This document shows positions 50,415 through 63,059 of a stretch of 64,000 nucleotides of DNA, in pieces. The translations under genes were made by a program, and so were the position numbers. Position 1 is the stretch's first letter, and each line of letters opens with the position of its first letter. Origin of the DNA: Enterobacter hormaechei ATCC 49162. Its GTDB lineage: Bacteria; Pseudomonadota; Gammaproteobacteria; Enterobacterales; Enterobacteriaceae. The notes beneath the pieces are model-generated. The model saw nothing but the letters and a program-made list of their open reading frames with translations, did not search any database and was not told the origin of the DNA. Location of the stretch: the NCBI RefSeq assembly GCF_001875655.1, contig NZ_MKEQ01000001.1:3100001-3164000 (forward strand), read 5' to 3'.

Positions 50415-51407
50415 TTACAGTTCACTCTTCTTATGGAAACCGTCTTTCACCACCGTGGCGTCAATATTCTCTTTGTTGACCTCGATAGGGGTAAGCAGGC
50501 GAGCAGGTACGTCTTTCAGGCCATTATTTAACGTCGCGTCTGCTTTAGGTTGTTGACCATTGCCCAGCTCAACGGCAATTTCAGCGGCCGTATTGGCAAG
50601 CTCGGTAATGGGCTTATAGACCGTCATGGTCTGAGTCCCCGCGATAATGCGTTTGACACCCGCAAGGTCGGCGTCCTGACCGGAAATAGCGACTTTTCCG
50701 GCCAGACCTTGCGCGCTTAGCGCCTGAATGGCGCCACCCGCAGTAGCATCGTTAGAGGCCACCACCGCATCGATTTTGTTGTTATTTGCGGTCAACGCGT
50801 TTTCCATAATTTTCAGCGCGTTTTCCGGTAACCAGCCATCAGCCCATTGGTCGCCGACGACTTTAATTTTGCCCTCATCGATATAGGGCTTAAGCACTTT
50901 CATTTGCCCCTGGCGGAACAGCTTGGCGTTGTTATCCACAGGCGAGCCGCCCATCAGGAAATAATTCCCTTGAGGCACTTTTGCGACCAGGCTTTTAGCC
51001 TGTAATTCACCCACCTTTTCATTGTCGAAAGAAATATAATAATCAATGTCCGCATTATTAATCATGCGGTCATAAGCCAGGACTTTTATGCCTTCCTGTT
51101 TTGCTTCTTTCACCACGTTGCTTAATACCTGGCCGTTATACGGGATAATGACCAGCACATCGACGCCACGGTTGATCATATTCTCGATTTGCGACATTTG
51201 CGTCTCTTCGTTGCCGTTAGCGGATTGCACGAACACCTCCGCGCCGAGAGATTCCGCTTTTTTAACAAAGATATCGCGATCTTTTTGCCAGCGCTCCAGG
51301 CGCAGGTCATCGATTGCCATGCCAATTTTGACCTCTTTGGCGTGGCCAGCAAAGCTTGCAAGCAGGAGAGTGGTGCAGAGCGTTAGGGTCAGGTTCTTTA
51401 TCTTCAT
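50415..51407 (-). CDS. xylF: D-xylose-binding periplasmic protein
   Basis: 330 residues from MKIKNLTLTLCTTLLL (signal peptide ending near GHAKE), with a longer upstream frame rejected. Periplasmic-binding fold type I; mature start KEVKIGMAIDDLRLERWQKD. Delivers D-xylose to XylGH. First gene of xylFGHR, divergent from xylA. Confidence 0.96.
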   Translation of the reverse strand: MKIKNLTLTLCTTLLLASFAGHAKEVKIGMAIDDLRLERWQKDRDIFVKKAESLGAEVFVQSANGNEETQMSQIENMINRGVDVLVIIPYNGQVLSNVVKEAKQEGIKVLAYDRMINNADIDYYISFDNEKVGELQAKSLVAKVPQGNYFLMGGSPVDNNAKLFRQGQMKVLKPYIDEGKIKVVGDQWADGWLPENALKIMENALTANNNKIDAVVASNDATAGGAIQALSAQGLAGKVAISGQDADLAGVKRIIAGTQTMTVYKPITELANTAAEIAVELGNGQQPKADATLNNGLKDVPARLLTPIEVNKENIDATVVKDGFHKKSEL

Positions 51408-51777
51408 AATTATTAGGCCTTTTGTAGGGGTATGTGTCGCTGAGATAAAAGAAACATTCACTGCTGAGACGCAGCAAATTTTTAACGTGGAAAGTCCTGC
51501 TGGCAATTACAGATTTTTATCTTCTCATTACGATATTTGGTTTATTTCTGAATTTATGACCGCGATCGGATTTTAAAAAGCGTAACCTATTAATTACATT
51601 TGATTCTGGAATACGCGCCGAAAAATAGTTTGTCTGCACATTATTTTGCGAGTCAGCGCACAATTGCGCATTCTCTCAATAGCAGTGTGAAATAACGTAA
51701 TTGAGCAACCCCCAATGTCTATTCACTATTACTCCAGAAGCAAGACCACGCCGCATACCCTGATTATGGAGCTCAAT
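51408..51777. promoter_or_regulatory. Divergent xylF / xylA control region
   Basis: 370 bases with no gene. The stretch TTTTGCGAGTCAGCGCACA at about 51645-51663, followed by CTCAATAGCAGTGTGAAATAAC and AATTGAGCAAC, closely resembles the E. coli xylA promoter region as I remember it, where CRP and XylR bind. TATGACCGCGATCGGA near 51556 is a weak CRP-like element. Exact XylR half sites not assigned. Confidence 0.6.
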
Positions 51778-53100
51778 ATGCAAGCTTATTTCGACCAACT
51801 CGATCGCGTTCGTTTCGAAGGCACGAAAACGACCAATCCTTTAGCATTTCGTCACTACAACCCGGATGAGCTGGTGCTGGGTAAGCGCATGGAAGATCAC
51901 TTGCGCTTTGCCGCCTGCTACTGGCACACCTTCTGCTGGAACGGTGCCGATATGTTCGGCGTGGGCTCTTTTGACCGTCCATGGCAGCAGCCGGGCGAGG
52001 CCATCGAGCTGGCGAAGCGTAAAGCCGACGTCGCGTTCGAGTTCTTCCATAAACTGAACGTGCCGTACTACTGTTTCCACGATGTGGACGTGTCGCCGGA
52101 AGGGGCATCGCTGAAAGAGTATCTGAACAATTTCGCGCAGATGGTCGACGTACTGGCTGAAAAACAGCAGCAAAGCGGCGTCAAGCTGCTTTGGGGTACG
52201 GCTAACTGCTTTACCAATCCTCGCTATGGCGCGGGCGCGGCAACCAACCCGGACCCGGAAGTCTTCAGCTGGGCGGCAACCCAGGTTGTGACCGCGATGA
52301 ACGCCACGCATCAGCTGGGCGGTGAGAACTATGTGCTCTGGGGCGGTCGTGAAGGCTATGAAACGCTGCTGAATACCGATCTGCGCCAGGAGCGTGAGCA
52401 GATTGGCCGCTTTATGCAGATGGTGGTGGACCACAAACACAAAATCGGCTTCCGCGGTACGCTGCTGATTGAGCCAAAACCACAGGAGCCAACCAAGCAT
52501 CAGTATGATTATGATGTCGCCACCGTGTATGGCTTCCTGAAGCAGTTTGGTCTGGAAAAAGAGATCAAAGTGAACATTGAGGCTAACCACGCCACCCTGG
52601 CGGGCCACTCATTCCATCACGAAATTGCCTCTGCGATTGCGCTGGGCATCTTCGGTTCGGTGGATGCGAACCGCGGCGATCCGCAGCTGGGCTGGGATAC
52701 CGACCAGTTCCCGAACAGCGTCGAAGAAAATGCACTGGTGATGTACGAAATCATCAAAGCGGGTGGTTTCACCACCGGCGGCCTGAACTTCGATGCCAAA
52801 GTACGTCGCCAGAGCACCGATAAATACGATCTGTTCTATGGTCATATTGGCGCGATGGACACCATGGCGCTGGCGCTGAAAGTGGCGGCCCGTATGATTG
52901 AAGACGGCGAGCTGGATAAGCGCGTGGCGAAGCGCTACAGCGGCTGGAACAGTGAGCTGGGCCAGCAAATTTTGAAAGGTCAGTTATCCCTTGCGGAGAT
53001 CGCGAAGTACGCTGAACAGCATCAGCTGGCGCCGCAGCACCAGAGCGGCCATCAGGAGTTGCTGGAAAACCTGGTCAATCACTACCTGTTCGATAAATAA
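51778..53100 (+). CDS. xylA: D-xylose isomerase
   Basis: 440 residues from [15 protein letters not shown] with GGAGCTCAAT upstream; a 21-codon upstream extension is rejected because the family starts here. TIM-barrel enzyme converting D-xylose to D-xylulose with two divalent metals. Conserved [12 protein letters not shown] (catalytic His), [16 protein letters not shown] (metal ligands), [10 protein letters not shown] and GSVDANRGD are present. First gene of xylAB. Confidence 0.97.
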   Translation: MQAYFDQLDRVRFEGTKTTNPLAFRHYNPDELVLGKRMEDHLRFAACYWHTFCWNGADMFGVGSFDRPWQQPGEAIELAKRKADVAFEFFHKLNVPYYCFHDVDVSPEGASLKEYLNNFAQMVDVLAEKQQQSGVKLLWGTANCFTNPRYGAGAATNPDPEVFSWAATQVVTAMNATHQLGGENYVLWGGREGYETLLNTDLRQEREQIGRFMQMVVDHKHKIGFRGTLLIEPKPQEPTKHQYDYDVATVYGFLKQFGLEKEIKVNIEANHATLAGHSFHHEIASAIALGIFGSVDANRGDPQLGWDTDQFPNSVEENALVMYEIIKAGGFTTGGLNFDAKVRRQSTDKYDLFYGHIGAMDTMALALKVAARMIEDGELDKRVAKRYSGWNSELGQQILKGQLSLAEIAKYAEQHQLAPQHQSGHQELLENLVNHYLFDK

Positions 53101-53110
53101 CAGCATCCAG

Positions 53111-53136
53111 GCCCGGTAAGCGCAGCGCCACCGGGC
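53111..53136. repeat. REP-type palindrome between xylA and xylB
   Basis: GCCCGGTAAGCG ... CGCCACCGGGC with the same core as the copies at 6658 and 54622. It lies inside the xylAB operon and may stabilise the xylA message. Confidence 0.85.
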
Positions 53137-53160
53137 ATTTCTGTTAAAGGAGTCACCACA

Positions 53161-54615
53161 ATGTACATCGGGATCGATCTTGGCACGTCGGGGGTGAAAG
53201 CCATCCTGTTAAGCGAGCAGGGCGATGTGTTAGCCACGCAGACTGAAAAGTTGCAGGTTTCACGTCCGCATCCGCTTTGGTCGGAACAAGATCCGGAGCA
53301 GTGGTGGCAGGCGACGGACCGCGCGATGAAAGCCTTAGGCGAGCAGCACAGCCTGCGCGACGTGAAAGCGCTGGGCATTGCCGGGCAAATGCATGGCGCA
53401 ACGTTGCTGGATAGCCAGCATCGTGTTCTGCGCCCGGCTATTCTCTGGAATGATGGCCGCTGTGCAGAAGAGTGTGCGATCCTTGAAGAGCGTGTGCCCA
53501 CGTCCCGCGAGATTACGGGCAACCTGATGATGCCCGGTTTTACCGCGCCAAAACTGCTGTGGGTGCAGCGCCATGAGTCCGAAATTTTCCGTCAGGTAGC
53601 GAAGGTTCTTTTGCCTAAAGACTACCTGCGTTTTCGCATGACGGGGGATTTTGCCAGCGACATGTCTGACGCCGCGGGCACGATGTGGCTCGACGTGGCG
53701 AAACGGGACTGGAGCGAGGCGATGCTGGATGCCTGCCAACTGACGCGCGACCATATGCCTGCGCTGTTTGAAGGCAGTGAAATCACGGGCGCTTTGCAGC
53801 CTTCCATTGCTGAACGCTGGAATATGCCAGCCGTACCTGTTGTCGCTGGCGGCGGCGATAATGCGGCGGGGGCGGTCGGCGTAGGCATGGTCGAGGCTGG
53901 GCAGGCCATGCTCTCGCTCGGCACCTCCGGCGTCTATTTTGCCGTCAGTGACGGGTATCGTAGTAACCCTGAAAGCGCCGTACACAGCTTCTGCCACGCG
54001 TTGCCGGGTAAATGGCATTTGATGTCGGTGATGCTGAGTGCGGCTTCCTGCCTCGACTGGGCGGCAAAGCTTACCGGAATGGCGGACGTCCCGGCGCTTA
54101 TCACCGCGGCACAGCAGGCGGATGATAATGCCGGTGCGGTCTGGTTTTTACCGTACCTTTCCGGCGAGCGAACGCCGCATAACAACCCGGAAGCGAAAGG
54201 CGTGTTCTTCGGTCTTACCCATCAGCACGGCCCGGCAGAGCTGGCGCGCGCGGTGCTTGAAGGCGTTGGCTATGCTCTGGCGGACGGAATGGATGTCGTG
54301 CATGACTGTGGACTGACGCCATCCAGCATTACGTTAATTGGCGGCGGTGCGCGAAGCAGCTACTGGCGGCAAATGCTTTCCGATATTAGCGGGTTGCAGC
54401 TGGACTATCGTACCGGGGGGGATGTCGGCCCGGCGCTCGGTGCGGCACGGCTGGCGCAAATTGCGCTGAACCCGGATAAACCACTGCACCTGCTTTTGCC
54501 CCAGTTGCCGCTTGAACAGGAGCATCGTCCTGATGCGAGAAATCATGCTCGCTACGCCGAAAGACGAGACGTGTTCCGCAAAATCTATCAGCAGCTTTTG
54601 CCGCTAATGTCATAA
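53161..54615 (+). CDS. xylB: D-xylulokinase
   Basis: 484 residues, FGGY kinase. N-terminal ATPase fold with IGIDLGTSGVKAI at the start, the catalytic Asp in GGGDNAAGAVGVG near residue 233, and the adenosine motif ITLIGGGARSSYWRQML in the C-terminal domain. It phosphorylates D-xylulose to enter the pentose phosphate pathway. Preceded by AAAGGAGTCACCACA. Confidence 0.97.
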   Translation: MYIGIDLGTSGVKAILLSEQGDVLATQTEKLQVSRPHPLWSEQDPEQWWQATDRAMKALGEQHSLRDVKALGIAGQMHGATLLDSQHRVLRPAILWNDGRCAEECAILEERVPTSREITGNLMMPGFTAPKLLWVQRHESEIFRQVAKVLLPKDYLRFRMTGDFASDMSDAAGTMWLDVAKRDWSEAMLDACQLTRDHMPALFEGSEITGALQPSIAERWNMPAVPVVAGGGDNAAGAVGVGMVEAGQAMLSLGTSGVYFAVSDGYRSNPESAVHSFCHALPGKWHLMSVMLSAASCLDWAAKLTGMADVPALITAAQQADDNAGAVWFLPYLSGERTPHNNPEAKGVFFGLTHQHGPAELARAVLEGVGYALADGMDVVHDCGLTPSSITLIGGGARSSYWRQMLSDISGLQLDYRTGGDVGPALGAARLAQIALNPDKPLHLLLPQLPLEQEHRPDARNHARYAERRDVFRKIYQQLLPLMS

Positions 54616-54621
54616 ACAGGA

Positions 54622-54652
54622 GCCGGGTGGCGCTAACGCTTACCCGGCCTAC
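54622..54652. repeat. REP-type palindrome after xylB
   Basis: GCCGGGTGGCGC ... CGCTTACCCGGCCTAC, opposite orientation to the copy at 6658. It lies between the convergent xylB and wecH stops. Confidence 0.85.
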
Positions 54653-54667
54653 CAGCCTTCAACCGGG

Positions 54668-55663
54668 TTAGCTCACAAACCTGCGCGTATCGATTCTTTG
54701 CAGCAACATTGACAGCAGCAGGCTGACAACCAGCGTAGCGGTGAATATCCAGACGATATCCAGCACCGGCCAGCTTTTCAGCTCAACGCCGCGGGTGCGC
54801 AGGGCGTGGATCACCAGCGCGTGAAAACCGTAAATGCCCAACGAGTGGCGAGAGATAAACCCCAGCACCGGAAGCGGGCGGGCATTAAGGGTGTTTTTAA
54901 CCAGCGTCAGCAGAGAAATCGCGCAGATAAAGACCATTGGGCCGCAGTACAGATACCAGGTATCGGCAAAGTTGCCGCGCCATTGCAGTTCGTGCAGCGT
55001 CCCGCGAGAGATAATAAACACACCGGCGATAAATGCTGCCGCACAAAGCCAGTTTACTCCTCGCTTTTGCGTCTCCATCATGCCGATGGCGCGCCCCAGC
55101 ATGCCGTACAGCACGTAATAAAACGTATCGCCGTTGATATAGAGGTTAACGGGCAGCCATTCAAAGCCGTCAATTTTTTGCGAGATGGTATTCGGATTGG
55201 CCACGATCCCGATGACCACCATCAGCGCCAGCAGCATTTTACCGCTGACGTTTTTAACCTGAATTAACGGTGACACCAGATAAATAACGATTATCGCGAA
55301 GAAAAACCACAGATGATAGAACACCGGTTTTTGCAACAAATTGAGCAGGGAACGTTCAGCGTTAATTGAAGTGAACAGGACGATATAGAGCAGCGAAATG
55401 GCGCTGTAAAACAGCAGACAGGAGACAATACGGATGAAATGTCTCGGCTGTGCGCTACGCTCGCCAAAAAAGAGAAAACCGGAAATCATAAAGAACAGTG
55501 GGACGCTCACGCGGGAGGCCGAGTTCAGAATATTGGCGACATCCCAGTTAACAGGGCTGATACTGTGCGCGTTCGTGACATACCAGGTCGTTGTGTGGAT
55601 CATCACCACCATCAGACAGGCTATTCCCCGCAGGTTATCAATCCAGTTAATTTTTGACTGCAT
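54668..55663 (-). CDS. wecH: O-acetyltransferase, enterobacterial common antigen modification
   Basis: 331 residues, acyltransferase-3 family with about ten membrane segments. The conserved start [18 protein letters not shown] contains the R and H of the active site; [14 protein letters not shown] follows. In E. coli WecH (YiaH) O-acetylates N-acetylglucosamine in common antigen. Monocistronic, convergent with xylB. Confidence 0.93.
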   Translation of the reverse strand: MQSKINWIDNLRGIACLMVVMIHTTTWYVTNAHSISPVNWDVANILNSASRVSVPLFFMISGFLFFGERSAQPRHFIRIVSCLLFYSAISLLYIVLFTSINAERSLLNLLQKPVFYHLWFFFAIIVIYLVSPLIQVKNVSGKMLLALMVVIGIVANPNTISQKIDGFEWLPVNLYINGDTFYYVLYGMLGRAIGMMETQKRGVNWLCAAAFIAGVFIISRGTLHELQWRGNFADTWYLYCGPMVFICAISLLTLVKNTLNARPLPVLGFISRHSLGIYGFHALVIHALRTRGVELKSWPVLDIVWIFTATLVVSLLLSMLLQRIDTRRFVS

Positions 55664-55847
55664 CAGTTCCTCTGTATTCCTGATAAAGAAAGTGTGACTG
55701 CGATTGTGTAAAACTTTTCCCTTGGAAAATTCTGAGTTTAGCCAGGCTAACTTGTAGGGAGCAGGCGAGATTCGCAGAATGACGGACTTTAATCTATAAA
55801 CGTGTTGCTACTAAAAATAACAGCCACTGACCAGGGCGGTAATAAAA

Positions 55848-56153
55848 ATGATGATGAAGCGTGGGGCGTCACTCTTTCTGCTGCTCTTATTAACAGGATG
55901 CACTGCTTCTGAGGAGATGCCTGCCCAAAAAGCGCAGCAGGGGAAAATGAGCCCGGAGCGTTCCCTGAATATGGAACAGCTGTGCAGGGATCAGGCCGCT
56001 CACCGCTATAATTCCGAAGCACAGAAAATTCATATAAACGGCTTCGAGCGCTTTCAGGGCAGCTATGAGCTGAAAGGCTATACGGCACGTAAAGAGGGCT
56101 TTGTCTGTTCATTTGATGCAGACGGCCAGTTTTTACATCTCTCAATGCGTTAA
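55848..56153 (+). CDS. ysaB: Predicted lipoprotein YsaB
   Basis: 101 residues. The signal peptide has a lipobox LLTGC, so Cys18 should be lipidated. The remainder includes RSLNMEQLCRDQAAHRYN, FERFQGSYELKGYT and the terminal FDADGQFLHLSMR, matching E. coli YsaB by eye. Function unknown. Three ATGs in tandem precede the basic residues; the first is used. It precedes glyQ, as in E. coli. Confidence 0.9.
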   Translation: MMMKRGASLFLLLLLTGCTASEEMPAQKAQQGKMSPERSLNMEQLCRDQAAHRYNSEAQKIHINGFERFQGSYELKGYTARKEGFVCSFDADGQFLHLSMR

Positions 56154-56313
56154 ATTGCTCGTATAAGCAGCAACCAGAGCCTTCGCAGGTTCTGGCTGTA
56201 GGGCTTATTCCCCAATTTTCCCTAAACAACCCCGTTTCGTACTGTATATCTTGCAGCCAGCGGGTATACTGATCCCTTCCATTTAAAACCACACGTATCC
56301 AGCACGAAATACT

Positions 56314-57225
56314 ATGCAAAAGTTTGATACCAAGACCTTCCAGGGCCTGATCCTGACCTTACAGGATTACTGGGCTCGTCAGGGCTGCACCATTGTTCAA
56401 CCTTTGGACATGGAAGTTGGCGCAGGCACCTCACACCCGATGACCAGCTTGCGCGCGTTAGGGCCAGAGCCAATGGCGACCGCCTATGTGCAGCCATCCC
56501 GTCGTCCGACCGATGGCCGTTACGGCGAAAACCCGAACCGTTTGCAGCACTACTATCAGTTCCAGGTGGTGATTAAGCCATCACCCGACAACATTCAGGA
56601 ACTGTACCTCGGGTCACTGAAAGAGCTGGGTATGGATCCGACCATTCACGACATTCGTTTCGTGGAAGATAACTGGGAAAACCCAACGCTGGGTGCCTGG
56701 GGTCTGGGTTGGGAAGTGTGGCTGAACGGCATGGAAGTGACCCAGTTCACTTACTTCCAGCAGGTTGGCGGTCTGGAGTGTAAGCCGATCACCGGTGAAA
56801 TCACCTACGGTCTGGAACGTCTGGCCATGTACATTCAGGGCGTAGACAGCGTTTACGACCTGGTCTGGAGCGACGGCCCGCTGGGTAAAACCACCTACGG
56901 CGACGTGTTCCATCAGAACGAAGTGGAGCAATCCACCTATAACTTCGAATACGCGGACGTGGACTTCCTGTTCACCTGCTTCGAGCAGTACGAGAAAGAG
57001 GCCCAGCAGCTGCTGGCGCTGGAGACTCCGCTGCCGCTGCCTGCCTACGAGCGTATTCTGAAGGCTGCCCACAGCTTCAACCTGCTGGATGCCCGCAAAG
57101 CCATCTCCGTGACTGAACGTCAGCGCTACATTCTGCGTATTCGTACCCTGACCAAAGCCGTTGCAGAAGCTTACTACGCGTCCCGTGAAGCCCTTGGCTT
57201 CCCGATGTGCAACCGAAACAAATAA
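56314..57225 (+). CDS. glyQ: Glycyl-tRNA synthetase alpha subunit
   Basis: 303 residues, the standard length of the bacterial alpha2beta2-type catalytic subunit. Class II active-site features: [30 protein letters not shown] and the motif-3-like [14 protein letters not shown]. Charges tRNA-Gly together with GlyS. A weak ysaB-terminator-like hairpin lies at about 56177-56202 upstream. Confidence 0.97.
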   Translation: MQKFDTKTFQGLILTLQDYWARQGCTIVQPLDMEVGAGTSHPMTSLRALGPEPMATAYVQPSRRPTDGRYGENPNRLQHYYQFQVVIKPSPDNIQELYLGSLKELGMDPTIHDIRFVEDNWENPTLGAWGLGWEVWLNGMEVTQFTYFQQVGGLECKPITGEITYGLERLAMYIQGVDSVYDLVWSDGPLGKTTYGDVFHQNEVEQSTYNFEYADVDFLFTCFEQYEKEAQQLLALETPLPLPAYERILKAAHSFNLLDARKAISVTERQRYILRIRTLTKAVAEAYYASREALGFPMCNRNK

Positions 57226-57234
57226 GAGGCGGCC

Positions 57235-59304
57235 ATGTCTGAGAAAACTTTCCTGGTGGAAATTGGCACCGAAGAGCTGCCACCAAAAGCCCTGCGCAGC
57301 CTGGCTGAATCTTTCGCTGCGAACGTCACTGCCGAGCTGGATAACGCTGGCCTGGCACACGGTAAAATTGAGTGGTTTGCGGCCCCGCGTCGTCTGGCGC
57401 TGAAAGTGGCAAACCTGGCGGCGTCCCAGCCGGATCGTGAAGTTGAAAAACGTGGCCCGGCGATTGCCCAGGCGTTCGACGCGGAAGGCAAGCCGAGCAA
57501 AGCGGCAGAAGGCTGGGCGCGCGGCTGCGGTATCACCGTTGACCAGGCCGAGCGTCTGACCACCGACAAAGGTGAATGGCTGCTGTATCGTGCCCATGTG
57601 AAAGGCGAAAGCGCAGAAGCGCTGCTGCCAGATATGATCGCGACCTCGCTGGCTAAGCTGCCCATTCCTAAGCTGATGCGCTGGGGCGCGTCCGACGTAC
57701 ACTTTGTGCGTCCGGTTCACACCGTGACCCTGCTGCTGGGCGATACCGTTATCCCGGCGACCATTCTGGGCGTGGCGTCCGATCGCGTGATCCGCGGCCA
57801 TCGCTTTATGGGCGAGCCGGAGTTCACCATCGACAATGCTGACCAGTACCCGCAGATCCTGCTGGAGCGCGGCAAGGTCATTGCTGACTACGAACAGCGT
57901 AAAGCCAAAATCAAAGCGGACGCAGAAGACGCGGCGCGCAAAATTGGCGGCAACGCTGACCTGAGCGACAGCCTGCTGGAAGAGGTGACTTCTCTGGTGG
58001 AATGGCCGGTTGTGTTGACCGCGAAATTCGAAGAGAAATTCCTGGCCGTTCCGGCAGAAGCGCTGGTGTACACCATGAAGGGTGACCAGAAGTACTTCCC
58101 GGTTTACGCCAACGACGGCAAGCTGCTGCCAAACTTCATCTTCGTGGCGAACATCGAATCGAAAGATCCGAGCCAGATTATCTCTGGTAACGAGAAAGTG
58201 GTGCGTCCGCGTCTGGCGGATGCCGAGTTCTTCTTCAATACCGACCGTAAAAAACGTCTGGAAGATAACCTGCCGCGTCTGCAAACCGTGCTGTTCCAGC
58301 AGCAACTGGGTACGCTGCGCGACAAGACCGACCGTATCGCGGAGCTGTCCGGCTGGATTGCCCGTGAAATTGGCGCCGACGTTAACCATGCCACCCGCGC
58401 GGGTCTGCTCTCCAAGTGCGACCTGATGACCAACATGGTGTTCGAATTTACCGACACCCAGGGCGTAATGGGTATGCACTACGCGCGTCACGACGGCGAA
58501 GCGGAAGATGTGGCGGTAGCCCTGAACGAGCAGTATCAGCCGCGCTTTGCCGGTGACGATCTGCCGTCCAACCCGGTGGCCTGCGCCGTGGCGATTGCCG
58601 ATAAGATGGACACCCTGGCGGGTATCTTCGGTATCGGTCAGCATCCGAAAGGCGACAAAGACCCGTTCGCGCTGCGTCGTGCTGCGCTGGGCGTGCTGCG
58701 AATCATCGTAGAGAAGAACCTGAATCTCGATCTGCAAACGCTGACCGAAGAAGCGGTGCGTCTATACGGCGACAAGCTGACTAACGCGAAGGTCGTGGAC
58801 GATGTGATCGACTTTATGCTCGGTCGTTTCCGCGCGTGGTATCAGGACGAAGGTTACTCCGTTGATACCATTCAGGCGGTGCTGGCGCGTCGTCCGACTC
58901 GTCCGGCAGATTTCGATGCGCGTATGAAAGCGGTATCCCACTTCCGTACGCTGGAAGCGGCGTCTGCGCTGGCCGCGGCCAACAAGCGTGTATCCAACAT
59001 CCTCGCAAAATCCGACGAGACGCTGAACGAGCGCGTAAACGCTGCGACGCTGAAAGAGCCGGAAGAGATTTCCCTGGCGATGCAGGTTGTGGTGCTGCGC
59101 GACAAGCTCGAGCCGTACTTTGCGGAAGGGCGCTACCAGGAAGCGCTGGTGGAGCTGGCGGAGCTGCGTGACGTCATCGACGCCTTCTTCGAGAAGGTGA
59201 TGGTGAACGTGGAAGATAAAGAGCTGCGTATTAACCGTCTCTCGATGCTTGAGAAACTGCGTGAGCTGTTCCTGCGTGTGGCGGATATTTCGCTGCTGCA
59301 ATAA
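57235..59304 (+). CDS. glyS: Glycyl-tRNA synthetase beta subunit
   Basis: 689 residues. It starts [22 protein letters not shown]-like and anticodon-binding (DALR-type) domains follow toward the C-terminus ([18 protein letters not shown]). Supplies tRNA binding to the GlyQ catalytic dimer. Nine bases after glyQ with AAGAGGCGGCC as ribosome site. After it the order departs from E. coli: an ERIC element and fadA follow. Confidence 0.97.
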   Translation: MSEKTFLVEIGTEELPPKALRSLAESFAANVTAELDNAGLAHGKIEWFAAPRRLALKVANLAASQPDREVEKRGPAIAQAFDAEGKPSKAAEGWARGCGITVDQAERLTTDKGEWLLYRAHVKGESAEALLPDMIATSLAKLPIPKLMRWGASDVHFVRPVHTVTLLLGDTVIPATILGVASDRVIRGHRFMGEPEFTIDNADQYPQILLERGKVIADYEQRKAKIKADAEDAARKIGGNADLSDSLLEEVTSLVEWPVVLTAKFEEKFLAVPAEALVYTMKGDQKYFPVYANDGKLLPNFIFVANIESKDPSQIISGNEKVVRPRLADAEFFFNTDRKKRLEDNLPRLQTVLFQQQLGTLRDKTDRIAELSGWIAREIGADVNHATRAGLLSKCDLMTNMVFEFTDTQGVMGMHYARHDGEAEDVAVALNEQYQPRFAGDDLPSNPVACAVAIADKMDTLAGIFGIGQHPKGDKDPFALRRAALGVLRIIVEKNLNLDLQTLTEEAVRLYGDKLTNAKVVDDVIDFMLGRFRAWYQDEGYSVDTIQAVLARRPTRPADFDARMKAVSHFRTLEAASALAAANKRVSNILAKSDETLNERVNAATLKEPEEISLAMQVVVLRDKLEPYFAEGRYQEALVELAELRDVIDAFFEKVMVNVEDKELRINRLSMLEKLRELFLRVADISLLQ

Positions 59305-59308
59305 CGTA

Positions 59309-59333
59309 AAAAACCCGCCCCTGACAGGCGGGA
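59309..59333 (-). terminator. Intrinsic terminator for the fadBA transcript
   Basis: CCCGCC-CCTGACA-GGCGGG stem; on the minus strand T6 follows the stem (plus-strand AAAAAA at 59309-59314). The plus strand has no T tract, so it favours fadBA over glyS transcripts. It lies between the glyS stop and the ERIC element. Confidence 0.75.
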
Positions 59334-59351
59334 AGAACGGCAACTAAACTG

Positions 59352-59475
59352 TCTCTCTTCGCCAATGGCGCCATAACTGCGTTGGCTGCGCTCGTTCACC
59401 CGAATCACTTACTCATGTAAGCTCATCGGGATTCGCTCGCTTGCCGCCTTGTTCTGACGTCATTGGCTTTGAGAT
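59352..59475. repeat. ERIC element (enterobacterial repetitive intergenic consensus)
   Basis: About 124 bp. The central palindrome CACTTACTCATGTAAG and the adjoining ATGTAAGCTCATCGGGATTCGC segment match the conserved core of ERIC sequences. The terminal inverted repeats contain GCCAATG (left) and CATTGGC (right). It lies exactly in the glyS-fadA gap. Confidence 0.9.
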
Positions 59476-59506
59476 ACTTTTCCTTATTTACACTCTCTCA
59501 ATTAAT

Positions 59507-60679
<1,173 letters not shown>

Positions 60680-62869
60680 TTAAGCCGTTTTCAGCGCGCC
60701 AACCGGACGGGCTGGCTCAACTGCGGGATAGTAGGGTTCGTTATGGCGCGCTTTGTTGCGCAGACCTTCCGGCACCTCATAAAGCGGGCCGAGGTGCTGG
60801 TACTGCTGAGCCATATCGAGATAGCGGGCGCTGCCAAGCGTATCCAGCCAGCGGAACGCGCCGCCGTGGAACGGAGGGAAGCCCAGGCCGTACACCAGCG
60901 CCATATCCGCTTCTGCCGGGCTGGCGATAATGCCCTCTTCGAGGCAGCGCACCACTTCGTTTATCATTGGAATCATCATGCGGGCGATGATCTCATCGTC
61001 GGTGAAGTCGCGTTTCGGCTGACTGACGTCGGCCAGTAGGCCATCCACCGCGGCATCTTCTTCTTTCTTCGGTTTACCTTTGCTGTCTTCTTTATAGCGC
61101 CAGAAGCCCAGACCGTTTTTCTGCCCGAAGCGGTTGGCGTCGAACAGCGCATCAATGGCGTCGCGATAATCTTTCTGCATCCGCTGCGGGAAGCCCGCCG
61201 CCATCACCGCCTGGGCGTGATGGGCCGTATCGATGCCGACAACGTCCAGCAGATACGCCGGGCCCATCGGCCAGCCGAACTGTTTTTCCATCACTTTGTC
61301 GATTTTGCGGAAGTCTGCACCGTCGCGCAGCAGCTGGCTGAAACCAGCGAAGTACGGGAACAGCACGCGGTTAACGAAGAAGCCCGGGCAGTCGTTAACA
61401 ACGATCGGTGTTTTGCCCATCTTGCTCGCCCACGCCACCACTTTGGCGATGGTTTCGTCGGAGGTTTTTTCCCCGCGAATGACTTCAACCAGCGGCATGC
61501 GGTGCACCGGGTTAAAGAAGTGCATCCCGCAGAAGTTTTCCGGGCGCTTCAGTACGCTCGCCAGTTCGCTGATAGGAATGGTGGAGGTGTTAGAGGCCAG
61601 CACGGTTTCCGGACGCACCTTGTCTTCGGTTTCGGCCAGCACCGCTTTTTTCACTTTCGGGTTCTCAACGACTGCTTCAACCACCACGTCCACACGGTCG
61701 AAACCGCTGTACTCCAGCACTGGCTGAATGGTTGAGATCACGCCGGAGAGTTTCAGACCGTCAATTTTGCCGCGCTCAAGCTGTTTATTCAGCAGCTTGG
61801 CCGCTTCGGTCATGCCCAGCGTCAGGGATTTCTCATTGATGTCTTTCATCACCACCGGCACGCCTTTCCAGGCCGACTGGTAAGCGATGCCGCCACCCAT
61901 GATACCGGCGCCGAGTACCGCCGCGTGTTTTGGCGTCTCAACGCTTTTGGTCAGCTGTTTGGCTTTGCCCTTCACGAACTGATCGTTGAGGAAGATACCA
62001 ACCAGCGCGCGGGCTTCGTTGGTGTGCGCCAGCGGAACAAAGCTCTGGTTTTCCAGCTTCAGGGCTTCATCACGGCCCAGACGGGCAGCCGCTTCAATGG
62101 TTTTCACCGCCGTGATCGGCGCCGGGTAGTGTTTACCCGCCGTCTGCATCACCATGCCTTTGGCGATGGTGAAGCTCATGGTGGCTTCAATTTTGCTGAG
62201 CTTTAACGGCTCCAGCTTCGGCTGACGTTTGGCTTTCCAGTCGAGATCGCCGTTAATCGCCTGACGCAGAATGGCGACGGCGCCTTCAACAAGCTTCTCA
62301 GGTTTGACGACGCCGTCCACCAGGCCAATTTTCTGCGCCTGGTCAGCTCCCACATCTTTACCTGCGGCAATGATTTCCAGCGCGCTATCGGCACCCAGCA
62401 TACGTGGCATACGCACCGAGCCGCCAAAGCCCGGCATAATGCCCAGTTTGGTTTCCGGCAGGCCGATGCGCAGATCCGGCGTCGCCAGACGATAATCGGT
62501 TGCGAGTACGCACTCACAGCCGCCGCCCAGCGCATAGCCATTTACGGCAGAGATCGTTGGAACAGGCAGATCTTCCAGACGATTAAAGACGCTGTTGGCG
62601 AAGTGCAGCCACTGGCTTAGCTGTTCTTCGGGTACCAGGAACAGCGACAGGAATTCGGTGATATCCGCGCCAACGATAAAGGCCGCTTTGTTGGAGCGCA
62701 GCAGCAGCCCTTTCAAATCTGATTGCTTTTCAAGTACATCCAGCGCCTGGCCAAGACTGGCCACCGTCGCGGTATCAAGCTTGTTCACTGAGCCGGGGGC
62801 ATCGAACACCAGTTCGGCAATGCCATCTTCCAGCCAGTCTACGTACAGGGTGTCGCCTTTGTAGAGCAT
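60680..62869 (-). CDS. fadB: Fatty acid oxidation complex alpha subunit
   Basis: 729 residues from [12 protein letters not shown], the family start; 12 upstream codons overlap the FadR operator and are rejected. The N-terminal crotonase domain (hydratase/isomerase; [14 protein letters not shown] and GYALGGGCE) is followed by the NAD-binding 3-hydroxyacyl-CoA dehydrogenase domain ([15 protein letters not shown] near residue 320). Partner of FadA. Confidence 0.97.
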   Translation of the reverse strand: MLYKGDTLYVDWLEDGIAELVFDAPGSVNKLDTATVASLGQALDVLEKQSDLKGLLLRSNKAAFIVGADITEFLSLFLVPEEQLSQWLHFANSVFNRLEDLPVPTISAVNGYALGGGCECVLATDYRLATPDLRIGLPETKLGIMPGFGGSVRMPRMLGADSALEIIAAGKDVGADQAQKIGLVDGVVKPEKLVEGAVAILRQAINGDLDWKAKRQPKLEPLKLSKIEATMSFTIAKGMVMQTAGKHYPAPITAVKTIEAAARLGRDEALKLENQSFVPLAHTNEARALVGIFLNDQFVKGKAKQLTKSVETPKHAAVLGAGIMGGGIAYQSAWKGVPVVMKDINEKSLTLGMTEAAKLLNKQLERGKIDGLKLSGVISTIQPVLEYSGFDRVDVVVEAVVENPKVKKAVLAETEDKVRPETVLASNTSTIPISELASVLKRPENFCGMHFFNPVHRMPLVEVIRGEKTSDETIAKVVAWASKMGKTPIVVNDCPGFFVNRVLFPYFAGFSQLLRDGADFRKIDKVMEKQFGWPMGPAYLLDVVGIDTAHHAQAVMAAGFPQRMQKDYRDAIDALFDANRFGQKNGLGFWRYKEDSKGKPKKEEDAAVDGLLADVSQPKRDFTDDEIIARMMIPMINEVVRCLEEGIIASPAEADMALVYGLGFPPFHGGAFRWLDTLGSARYLDMAQQYQHLGPLYEVPEGLRNKARHNEPYYPAVEPARPVGALKTA

Positions 62870-62895
62870 GTCGGTCTCCTGAATCCAGCAATTGG

Positions 62896-62912
62896 ATCTG
62901 GTCATACCAGAT
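62896..62912. promoter_or_regulatory. FadR operator upstream of fadB
   Basis: ATCTGGTCATACCAGAT, a near-perfect palindrome with the CTGGT/ACCAG arms of FadR operators, 27 bases before the fadB start. FadR repression of fadBA, relieved by long-chain acyl-CoA, is established in E. coli. Confidence 0.92.
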
Positions 62913-63059
62913 GAAACGGAGTGTGGAATTTATGTTAATAAAATGCAAATTAGTCATTAAGAAATTGCTGCGCTGATCACGGTCGGTGGAAATCACGCAG
63001 CCGGAGTGAGGTGTGCTAAGATGCGATGACTTGAGGTCAAAAAAACGAAAGGAAGAATG

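Noticed and set aside
51715..51777. N-terminal extension of xylA (start at 51715)
   Set aside because: No ribosome site before it; the internal ATG at 51778 has GGAG and matches the known 440-residue protein.
56614..58737. 707-codon open frame antisense to glyQ-glyS
   Set aside because: It crosses both genes in the opposite strand and its translation is His/Arg/Gln-rich without domains; a codon-bias shadow.
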